Below are positions 15,874-22,991 of a stretch of DNA of 64,000 bases, piece after piece. The notes beneath the pieces are model-generated. The model searched no databases. It worked only from the letters and a program-made list of their open reading frames with translations, and was not told the DNA's origin. Every line of letters begins with the position of its first letter. The stretch's first letter is position 1. The stretch spans positions 1 to 64,000 of the forward strand of contig NZ_CAMFJF010000008.1 in assembly GCF_945956895.1 (NCBI RefSeq), read 5' to 3'. This DNA is from an uncultured Allobosea sp. (GTDB lineage Bacteria; Pseudomonadota; Alphaproteobacteria; Rhizobiales; Beijerinckiaceae). Position numbers and translations under genes: made by a program.

Positions 15874-17052
15874 ATGACGACACAGAACGAAAATCGCAAA
15901 TCCATCCTGAAGCGCGGCGCCCTTCTCGCCGGCACCGCCATTCTCGGCATCGGCCTCGCCGCGGGCATCGCCGACAGCGCCCTGATGCAGAACCACAATG
16001 CCGTCGCCCAGCCGATCCAGCTGTCGGGTACGCAGGCGACGCTGCCCTCCTTTGCCGATCTCGTCGACAAGGTGAAGCCGGCCGTCGTTTCGGTCCGCGT
16101 CAAGACGCAGACCGCGGCCGCCAAGGACGGGCAGAACCTCGATGACCTGCCGCCGGAACTGCGCCGCTTCTTCCGTGATTTCGGCGGAGAGGACGGCGGC
16201 CGCCAGAGCAAGCCGAAACCGCAGGTCGGCATGGCCCAGGGCTCCGGCTTCTTCGTCAGCCAGGACGGCTATGTCGTCACCAACAACCACGTCGTCGAGA
16301 ACGCTGTCGAGGTCCAGCTCGTCACCGACGCCGGCAAGACGCTCGACGCCAAGGTGGTCGGCACCGATCCGCGCACCGATCTGGCGCTGCTGAAGGTCAA
16401 GGACGCCGGCGATTTCCCCTTCGTGCAGCTTGCCGACGGCAAGGCGCGCATCGGTGACTGGGTGCTGGCGATCGGCAACCCCTTCGGCCTCGGCGGCACG
16501 GTCACGGCCGGCATCGTCTCGGCGCAGGGCCGTGATATCGGCTCGGGCCCCTATGACGACTTCATCCAGATCGACGCGCCGATCAACCGCGGCAACTCGG
16601 GTGGCCCGACCTTCAACCAGAAGGGTGAAGTCGTCGGCGTCAACACCGCGATCTTCTCGCCGTCCGGCGGCAATGTCGGCATCGCCTTCGCGATTCCCGC
16701 CTCGACCGTCCGCCAGGTCGTCGACTCCCTGAAGAAGGACGGCACGGTGGCGCGCGGCTTCATCGGCGTGCAGATCCAGCCGGTCACCACCGAGATGGCT
16801 GATGCGATCGGCCTCAAGGAGGCCAAGGGCGCACTCGTCGCCGAGGCGCAGGGCAACGGCCCGGCAGCCAAGGCGGGCATCCGCCGCGGCGACACCATCA
16901 CGGCGGTCAACGGCGAGGCGATCAAGGACGCGCGCGAGCTCTCGCGCAAGATCGCGACCTTCGCGCCGGGTACCAAGACCACGATCACCGTCTTCCGCGA
17001 AGGCAAGTCGCGTGACGTGACCTTCGAGATCGGCCGCCAGCCGGCGGCCTGA
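15874..17052 (+). CDS. degP: DegP/HtrA-family serine protease with a single PDZ domain
   Basis: A 392-residue Do-type protease for periplasmic protein quality control. An N-terminal signal or anchor helix (about 13-33) is followed by the trypsin-like domain with triad H139 (TNNHVV), D169 (RTDLALL) and S242 (GNSGGP), then one PDZ domain (about 294-388, GFIGVQIQPV, AAKAGIRRGD). Family members in this locus usually have two PDZ domains and about 460-520 residues; here the frame stops right after the first, giving a DegS-like layout. Strong GAGG site at 15861-15864. A hairpin follows the stop. Confidence 0.92.
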   Translation: MTTQNENRKSILKRGALLAGTAILGIGLAAGIADSALMQNHNAVAQPIQLSGTQATLPSFADLVDKVKPAVVSVRVKTQTAAAKDGQNLDDLPPELRRFFRDFGGEDGGRQSKPKPQVGMAQGSGFFVSQDGYVVTNNHVVENAVEVQLVTDAGKTLDAKVVGTDPRTDLALLKVKDAGDFPFVQLADGKARIGDWVLAIGNPFGLGGTVTAGIVSAQGRDIGSGPYDDFIQIDAPINRGNSGGPTFNQKGEVVGVNTAIFSPSGGNVGIAFAIPASTVRQVVDSLKKDGTVARGFIGVQIQPVTTEMADAIGLKEAKGALVAEAQGNGPAAKAGIRRGDTITAVNGEAIKDARELSRKIATFAPGTKTTITVFREGKSRDVTFEIGRQPAA

Positions 17053-17061
17053 ACCGGAAGT

Positions 17062-17107
17062 GCATCGGGCTTCCCCGGAAAGCGGGTTCCGCTTTCCGGT
17101 CCGATGC
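17062..17107 (+). terminator. Long hairpin after degP
   Basis: Nested inverted repeats start ten bases after the degP stop: GCATCGG (17062) pairs with CCGATGC (17101-17107), and inside it CCGGAAAGCG (17075-17084) pairs with CGCTTTCCGG (17090-17099) around a five-base loop. The predicted stem is very stable. There is no clear U-run, so it may act as a Rho-independent-like stop or 3' protecting structure, and it resembles dispersed hairpins of related genomes. Confidence 0.6.
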
Positions 17108-17246
17108 TGAAGCAGGGTCTCTTCGGTTTCCTGTCGCCCCAGCCGAGAGACCTTGCCGTCGCGGCGGCAGGCCGGATGCGTATCCTCCGGCCTGCCGTTT
17201 TTCGTTTTGACGGGTTAGATATGTTGATCTTGTCCGGAATCTCGCC

Positions 17247-17391
17247 GTCATTCCGGGGCAGGCCGAAGGCCTGAGCCCGGAACCCAGAACCGATGCCTCT
17301 CTTCGGAAAGGCGATGACCGAAATCGCTCCCGGCTGTTAGGGCATCGGTTCTGGGTTCCGGGCTCTTCGCTGCGCGAAGCCCCGGAATGAC
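17247..17391. repeat. Large palindromic repeat (GTCATTCCGGGG type)
   Basis: An imperfect palindrome of about 145 bases lies in the 382-base gap between degP and the next regulator. Outer arms are GTCATTCCGGGGC and GCCCCGGAATGAC; inner arms around CCCGGAACCCAGAACCGATG (17276 on) pair with CATCGGTTCTGGGTTCCGGG (17343-17362). The rest of this gap shows no gene. It shares the GTCATNCCGG end motif with the palindromes at 22741, 32734 and 45561, so it is probably a member of the same dispersed superfamily. Confidence 0.7.
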
Positions 17392-17434
17392 AGTTGTGTT
17401 TCCGGTCGATCGGAAAAGGTTCTAGTTTCCGGCC

Positions 17435-18115
17435 ATGCGACTCCTCATTGTTGAAGATGATGCCGAGGCTGCGGCCTATCTGACCAAGGCTTTCCGCGAA
17501 GTCGGCCATGTCGCCGACCATGCCGCGGACGGGCTGGAAGGCTATGCCATGGCCGAGGGCGGCGGCTACGACGTCCTGGTCATCGACCGCATGCTGCCGC
17601 GCCTCGACGGGCTCTCGCTGATCCGCTCCCTGCGCGAACAGAAGGACGAGACGCCCGCCTTGATCCTCTCCGCGCTCGCCCAGGTCGACGACCGGGTGAA
17701 GGGCCTGCGCGCCGGCGGCGACGACTACCTGCCCAAGCCCTATGCCTTTTCCGAGCTGCTCGCCCGCGTCGAGGTGCTGGCGCGCCGCCGCGGCGCGCCT
17801 GCCTCCGAACCCACCACCTACCGGGTCGGCGAGCTGGTGCTGGACCGGCTGGCTCATCGCGTCACCCGCGAGGGGCAGGAGGTCGTCCTGCAGCCGCGCG
17901 AGTTCCGCCTGCTCGAGTATCTGATGAAGCACGCCGGACAGGTCGTGACCCGCACCATGCTGCTGGAGAACGTCTGGGACTATCATTTCGACCCTCAGAC
18001 CAATGTCATCGACGTGCATGTCAGCCGCCTGCGCGCCAAGGTCGACAAGGGGTTCGAGCTGCCGATGATCCATACCATCCGCGGCGCCGGATACATGGTC
18101 CGTGACACCCGCTGA
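17435..18115 (+). CDS. OmpR-family response regulator
   Basis: A 226-residue regulator: receiver domain with phosphorylated D51 (VIDRMLPRLDG), S79 and K101 (YLPKPYA), then an OmpR winged helix (about 128-222) with LQPREFRLLEYLMKHAG and VHVSRLRAKVDKG. Note S in place of the usual T79, still within family range. The ATG is at 17435. Its 3' end overlaps the kinase gene by 14 bases, so the two are certainly cotranscribed. Position after degP is conserved in rhizobia; the signal is unknown, envelope stress is a reasonable guess. Confidence 0.88.
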   Translation: MRLLIVEDDAEAAAYLTKAFREVGHVADHAADGLEGYAMAEGGGYDVLVIDRMLPRLDGLSLIRSLREQKDETPALILSALAQVDDRVKGLRAGGDDYLPKPYAFSELLARVEVLARRRGAPASEPTTYRVGELVLDRLAHRVTREGQEVVLQPREFRLLEYLMKHAGQVVTRTMLLENVWDYHFDPQTNVIDVHVSRLRAKVDKGFELPMIHTIRGAGYMVRDTR

Positions 18116-19601
18116 CGCCTCCCCGCAGCCGCGCCAGCGCTTCCTGCCGACGCTGTTCCGCACGACCGCCTTCAAGCTGACGGCGGCCTATCTCGTCATC
18201 TTCGCGCTCTTCGCCGCCTTCGTGCTCGGCTATGTCGCCTGGAACGCGCAGCGCCTGCTGAACGACCAGATCCGCTCGACCATCGACGCCGAGATCCAGG
18301 GGCTCGCCGAGCAGCAGCGCCAGGGCGGCATCCGCCGGCTGGTCAACATCGTCGAGCGTCGCTCGCGCGCGCCCGGCGCTTCGCTCTATCTGGTGACGAC
18401 GCCGGTCGGCGAGCGCGTCGCCGGCAATGTCGAGGCGCTTCCGCCGGGCACGCTCGACAAGCCCGGCGAGAGCGAGATCGAGTATTCGCGCACCGCCGAG
18501 GGCATCGATACACCGAGCCGCGCCATCGTCCGAGTCTTCGTGCTGCCGGCTGGCTTCCGTCTGCTGGTCGGGCGGGATCTCGAGGAACGCGACCGGCTCG
18601 GCGCGGTGATCCGCCGGGCGATCGGATGGTCGCTGGCCCTGATCTTCATCCTTGGCTGCTTCGCCAGCTGGTTCGTGGCGCGGCGCGTGCTGAAGCGGAT
18701 CGACGGCATGAGCGAGACCGCGCATGGCATCATGGAGGGCGATCTCAAGGGGCGGCTCGCCGTCACCGGTACCGGTGACGAACTGGACCGGCTCGCGCTC
18801 AATCTCAACGCCATGCTCGACCGCATCGGTGAATTGATGGCCGGCATGCAGCAGGTCACCGACAACATCGCCCATGACCTCAAGACGCCGCTGACCCGCC
18901 TGCGCAACCGCGCGGAGGAGGCGTTGCGCACCGCGCAGTCACCGGACGAACTGAGGGGCGCGCTCGATGGCGCGATCGAGGAGGCGGACAACCTGATCCG
19001 CGTCTTCAATGCGCTGCTGATGATCGCGCGGCTGGAGGCTGGTCGCGTCAGCGAGAACATGAGCGACCTCGACATCTCCGAGGTCGTCTCCGGTCTTGCC
19101 GAGCTCTACGAGCCGCTGGCCGAGGAGGCCGGCCTCTCGCTGACCTGTGAAGTCGCGCCCGGCCTGAAGGTCCACGGCAACCGCGAACTGATCGGGCAGG
19201 CCCTGAACAACCTGATCGACAATGCCTTGAAATACGGCGCGCCGGAGCAGGGCGGTGATGGTTCCGTGACGGTCTCCGCCCGGCAGGCGGGCGATCAGGT
19301 GGAGCTCTCGGTAGCCGATCGCGGCCCCGGCGTCCCCGAGGCCGATCGCGGACGCGTGCTCGACAGGTTCGTGCGGCTCGATGCCAGCCGCAGCAAGCCG
19401 GGATTCGGTCTCGGCCTGTCGTTGGTGGCCGGCGTGGTGCGGCTGCACGGGGGCCAGCTCAGGCTGGAGGACAATGCGCCGGGCCTGCGCGTCGTCATCC
19501 TCCTGCCGGCCGGCAGTCCGAAGCCTGTGGACACGCCGGCCCGCGCGGAGCCGGCCGCCTCGACAGCGGCGTCAAACCCTGCTGGCCTGCCCACCCACTA
19601 A
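18102..19601 (+). CDS. HAMP/HisKA sensor histidine kinase
   Basis: A 499-residue kinase partner of the preceding regulator. TM1 about 26-47, periplasmic part about 48-172, TM2 about 172-192, HAMP about 193-245, HisKA with H258 in NIAHDLKTPLTRL, and HATPase with N-box NNLIDNALKYG, G1 DRGPGVP and G2 GFGLGLSLV. It starts with GTG 18102 inside the regulator gene. The C-terminal about 30 residues are proline/alanine-rich. Layout is that of the QseC/CopS group, but no specific ligand can be read from the sequence. Confidence 0.88.
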   Translation: MTPADASPQPRQRFLPTLFRTTAFKLTAAYLVIFALFAAFVLGYVAWNAQRLLNDQIRSTIDAEIQGLAEQQRQGGIRRLVNIVERRSRAPGASLYLVTTPVGERVAGNVEALPPGTLDKPGESEIEYSRTAEGIDTPSRAIVRVFVLPAGFRLLVGRDLEERDRLGAVIRRAIGWSLALIFILGCFASWFVARRVLKRIDGMSETAHGIMEGDLKGRLAVTGTGDELDRLALNLNAMLDRIGELMAGMQQVTDNIAHDLKTPLTRLRNRAEEALRTAQSPDELRGALDGAIEEADNLIRVFNALLMIARLEAGRVSENMSDLDISEVVSGLAELYEPLAEEAGLSLTCEVAPGLKVHGNRELIGQALNNLIDNALKYGAPEQGGDGSVTVSARQAGDQVELSVADRGPGVPEADRGRVLDRFVRLDASRSKPGFGLGLSLVAGVVRLHGGQLRLEDNAPGLRVVILLPAGSPKPVDTPARAEPAASTAASNPAGLPTH

Positions 19602-19613
19602 GGGTTTGTATAT

Positions 19614-19741
19614 CCGAGCCCTCACCCTGAGGAGCCGCGTCAGCGGCGTCTCGAAGGGTGCTCCAGATGGTTCCAGAACCTCCTGGGACATCCTTCGAGA
19701 CGCCATTCCCCAGGGAATGGCTCCTCAGGATGAGGGCTCGG
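19614..19741. repeat. Dispersed palindrome, CCTCAGGATGAGG family (copy 1)
   Basis: An imperfect palindrome of 128 bases fills most of the gap before glnE. The left arm starts CCGAGCCCTCACCCTGAGGA and the right arm ends CCTCAGGATGAGGGCTCGG; inner arms around GTCTCGAAGG pair with CCTTCGAGACG. A second copy lies at 52924-53040 with almost the same outer and inner arms. These REP-like elements form long hairpins in RNA. The glnE start codon follows 24 bases later. Confidence 0.85.
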
Positions 19742-19764
19742 TATGGTGTTCGAGGGAATTCGCG

Positions 19765-22722
19765 ATGGCGGAACGGCTCTGTGACAGGCTTGAGGCAGCG
19801 CCGGTCCTGCCGGCGAAGGCCAAGACCGAAGCGCTGCTGAAGCGCGAGCTGATCGAGCGGCTGCATGACGAGGAAGTCGCCGAGGCGCTTCAGGCGCATC
19901 TGGCCGAGCACCCGCTGAGCGCAGCGCTGGTCGCCGGCATCCTCGCCCATTCGCCCTTCCTGACCCAGATCTCGCGGTTCGACCCGGCCGGGCTGCTCGC
20001 CAGCCTGACGGAAGCGCCGGAGTCACGTCGCGACGCGCTGCTGAGCGGCATCGCGGCCTTCGCCGAGGCGGGCTGCGAAACCGCCGACCTGATGCGCGAA
20101 CTGCGCCGCTTTCGCCGCTCGATGGCGCTGCTGATCGCGCTCGCCGATATCGGCGGCGCCTGGGACGTCGAGACCGTGACACAGGCGCTGACCGCAACCG
20201 CCGACATGGCGACGCGTCTCGCCACGAACCATGTCCTGCGCCAGGCGGCCGATCTCGGCCGGATCAATCTCCCGGATCTCGCCGATCCCGGCACCGGCTC
20301 GGGCCTCGTCGTGCTGGCGCTCGGCAAGCATGGTGCGGGCGAGCTGAACTATTCCTCCGATATCGACATCGTCGTCTTCTTCGATCCTCAAGCGGCGGAA
20401 GCGGCCGGCGTCGGTGAGCCCACGAGCTTCTTCGTCAAGCTGACGCAGCAGATCGCGCGCATTATCCAGGAGCGCACGCCTGACGGCTATGTCTTCCGCG
20501 TCGACCTGCGCCTGCGGCCGGACCCGGCCTCGACCCATGTCGCGGTCTCGCTGCCCTCGGCCTATTCCTATTACGAGACGGTGGGGCAGAACTGGGAACG
20601 CGCCGCCATGATCAAGGCGCGGCCGATCGCAGGCGATATCGAGCTCGGCCGCCGCTTCCTTGGGGACCTTGCGCCCTTCATCTGGCGCAAGTATTTCGAC
20701 TTCGCGACCATCGCCGACATTCATGCGATGAAGCGCCAGATCCAGACGGTGAAGGGCCACGAGACCATCGCCGTCGCCGGCCACAACGTGAAGCTCGGGC
20801 GCGGCGGCATCCGCGAGATCGAGTTCTTCGTCCAGACGCAGCAACTCGTCTTCGGCGGAAGGCGGCCGGCCCTGCGCGGCCCGCGCACGCTCGACATGCT
20901 CGGGGAACTGACGACCGAGGGCTGGATCACCCCGCAGGCCCGCGACGAATTGTCGGAATCCTATCGCTGGCTGCGCACCATCGAGCACCGCCTACAGATG
21001 CAGGCCGACGAGCAGACCCAGACGCTGCCCAAGGCGGCCGGCGAGCTCGAAGGCTTCGCCCGCTTCTGCGGCTATCCTTCGACGGCCGCCTTCGGCAAGG
21101 CGTTGACGGCGCATGCGAAGCGCGTCGAAGGGCATTACGCCCTGCTCTTCGAGGAAGGGCCGAGCCTCGCTTCCGAGGCAGGCACGCTGAGCTTCACCGG
21201 CTCGGTGGCCGACCCTGAGACCATTGAGACCCTCGGCAAGCTCGGCTTCCGCGATGGCGCGACGGCGGCGGAGACGGTGCGCGGCTGGCATTTCGGCCGC
21301 CGTGCTGCCGTCACCAGCGCCCGGGCCCGCGAGGTGCTGACGGAATTGACACCCGCGCTGCTCGTCGCGCTCGGCCGCACCGCCGATCCCGATGGCGCGC
21401 TCGCTCATCTCGACAATGCCTTCGTCCGCATGCCGGCGGCTGTCGAATTGCTGACGCTGCTGCGCTCGCACGATTCCCTGCTGACGCTCTTCGCCGAGAT
21501 ACTCGGCAGCGCGCCGCGCCTCGCCAAGGTCGCTGCCCTGCACCCGCATGTGCTCGACGGCGTCATCGATCCCGCCTTCGGGCAGGCGGTGCTCGATGTC
21601 GCGGCGCTGGAACGCCGCATCCGCAACTATGTCGGTTCCCCGCCGCCCAGCGTCGAGGACGGGCTGGACCGCCTGCGCGACGCCGCCCGACAGGAGAACT
21701 TCCTGGTCGGCGCCCGGCTGCTCTCCGGCGTCTATCCGGCGCAAGGGGCGGGGCAGGCCTATTGCGCGGTGGCCGAAGCCTGCCTGCGCGTCGCCTTCGC
21801 CGATACGCGCCGCTCATTCACGGAAGACCACGGCGTGATCGAGGGGGCCGAGACGGTTGTGCTCGGCCTCGGCCGGCTCGGCGCGGGCGAGCTCACGCCC
21901 TCGTCCGATCTCGACCTGATCCTGCTCTATGACCGCCCTGAGGAGGCCGGCGCGAGCGACGGCGCCAAGGGCCTCGATCCCGTCACCTGGCATATCCGTT
22001 TCACACAGCGTTTGGTTGCGGCGCTGACGGTGCCGACGCGGCGCGGCACGCTCTATCAGGTCGACATGCGCCTGCGTCCGACCGGCAACAAGAGCCCGGC
22101 TGCAACCCAGTTCGCCGGCTTCGAGGCCTATCATTCCGGCGAGGCCGAGATCTGGGAGGAGATGGCGCTGACCCGCGCCCGCGTCGTCGCCGGCGATGCC
22201 GGGCTGGCGCAGCGGACTGAAGCCTCGATCCGGGCGATCCTCTCCCGCAAGCGCGAACCGGCCAAGGTCGCGACAGCCGTCGCCGAGATGCGCGCGCTGA
22301 TCGCCAGGGAGAAGGGCGAGAAGGACCCCTGGGACCTGAAGCTCGCGGCTGGCGGCATCACCGATCTCGACTTCCTCGCCCAGTTCCTGCTGCTCGCCCA
22401 TGCCAGTGAGCACCCCGGCCTGATCGTCAACGATACCGCTTCGGTCTTCGCCGCGGCCAAGGCTGCCGGATTGCTGTCTGAAGGGGATGCCTCGACGCTG
22501 CTGGAAGCGCACCGCCTGATCGGCGACGTCCAGCTCTGGCAGCGTTTCACGGTCGAGGAAGCCTTCGATCCCAAGGCCGTGCCGCCGCGGGTGTTGCGCC
22601 GCATCGCGACGGCGGTCGGCCGGCCGGATGCGAAGGTTCTGAAGGCGGAGCTGGACGAGGTCCGGGGGGCGGTGAGGGCGATCTTCACGCGCGTCTTGGG
22701 CGAGGCGCGGAAGGGAAGCTAG
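19765..22722 (+). CDS. glnE: Bifunctional glutamine synthetase adenylyltransferase/adenylyl-removing enzyme
   Basis: A 985-residue GlnE, which adenylylates and deadenylylates glutamine synthetase in response to PII. Two nucleotidyltransferase domains are evident: the N-terminal removing domain with GKHGAGELNYSSDIDIVVFF at about 187-206 (D199, D201) and the C-terminal transferase domain with GLGRLGAGELTPSSDLDL at about 700-718. The regulatory helical linker lies between. ATG 19765 is chosen: the open frame continues upstream through the palindromic repeat, which is not coding. Length is normal for alphaproteobacteria. Confidence 0.95.
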   Translation: MAERLCDRLEAAPVLPAKAKTEALLKRELIERLHDEEVAEALQAHLAEHPLSAALVAGILAHSPFLTQISRFDPAGLLASLTEAPESRRDALLSGIAAFAEAGCETADLMRELRRFRRSMALLIALADIGGAWDVETVTQALTATADMATRLATNHVLRQAADLGRINLPDLADPGTGSGLVVLALGKHGAGELNYSSDIDIVVFFDPQAAEAAGVGEPTSFFVKLTQQIARIIQERTPDGYVFRVDLRLRPDPASTHVAVSLPSAYSYYETVGQNWERAAMIKARPIAGDIELGRRFLGDLAPFIWRKYFDFATIADIHAMKRQIQTVKGHETIAVAGHNVKLGRGGIREIEFFVQTQQLVFGGRRPALRGPRTLDMLGELTTEGWITPQARDELSESYRWLRTIEHRLQMQADEQTQTLPKAAGELEGFARFCGYPSTAAFGKALTAHAKRVEGHYALLFEEGPSLASEAGTLSFTGSVADPETIETLGKLGFRDGATAAETVRGWHFGRRAAVTSARAREVLTELTPALLVALGRTADPDGALAHLDNAFVRMPAAVELLTLLRSHDSLLTLFAEILGSAPRLAKVAALHPHVLDGVIDPAFGQAVLDVAALERRIRNYVGSPPPSVEDGLDRLRDAARQENFLVGARLLSGVYPAQGAGQAYCAVAEACLRVAFADTRRSFTEDHGVIEGAETVVLGLGRLGAGELTPSSDLDLILLYDRPEEAGASDGAKGLDPVTWHIRFTQRLVAALTVPTRRGTLYQVDMRLRPTGNKSPAATQFAGFEAYHSGEAEIWEEMALTRARVVAGDAGLAQRTEASIRAILSRKREPAKVATAVAEMRALIAREKGEKDPWDLKLAAGGITDLDFLAQFLLLAHASEHPGLIVNDTASVFAAAKAAGLLSEGDASTLLEAHRLIGDVQLWQRFTVEEAFDPKAVPPRVLRRIATAVGRPDAKVLKAELDEVRGAVRAIFTRVLGEARKGS

Positions 22723-22740
22723 AGCCCGTTGATTGATCTC

Positions 22741-22856
22741 GGAACCGCTTCGTCATCCCGGGCTTGCCCCGGGATCCATCGGAGGGCTCCGGAACTCTAC
22801 GATGGATCCCGGATCGGCGCGGCTTCGCCGCTTGTCCGGGATGACGAAGCGGTTCC
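22741..22856. repeat. Dispersed palindrome, GTCATCCCGGGCTTG family (copy 1)
   Basis: A 116-base imperfect palindrome just after glnE: outer arms GGAACCGCTTCGTCATCCCGG and the exact reverse complement CCGGGATGACGAAGCGGTTCC, inner GGGATCCATC/GATGGATCCC. Copies with the same core (GTCATCCCGGGCTTG...GGGATCCATC...GATGGATCCCGGATC...TCCGGGATGAC) lie at 32734 and 45561. It sits between convergent genes and could act as a bidirectional terminator. Confidence 0.85.
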
Positions 22857-22880
22857 TAGACGATCCGATAGGCTTCAGGC

Positions 22881-22970
22881 GTCATTCTCGGGCTTGACCC
22901 GAGAATCTCAGGACGAGAGAGCGCGGGAGCCTTTCCGGCGGGAGATGCCCGGGTCGAGCCCGAGAATGAC
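22881..22970. repeat. Palindrome related to the GTCAT family (GTCATTCTCGGG variant)
   Basis: A second palindrome lies directly after the first between the convergent glnE and kinase genes: GTCATTCTCGGGCTTGACCC at the left pairs with GGGTCGAGCCCGAGAATGAC at the right (ends 22970). It is a diverged relative of the neighbouring element. The small palindrome at 31155 has a similar TCGGG core. Together the two fill the 269-base convergent gap. Confidence 0.75.
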
Positions 22971-22991
22971 AAGGCGGTGGAGGCCGGAGCC

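Noticed and set aside
19381..19764. N-terminal extension of glnE
   Set aside because: The open frame runs through the kinase 3' end and a palindromic repeat. GlnE family length and start fit ATG 19765.
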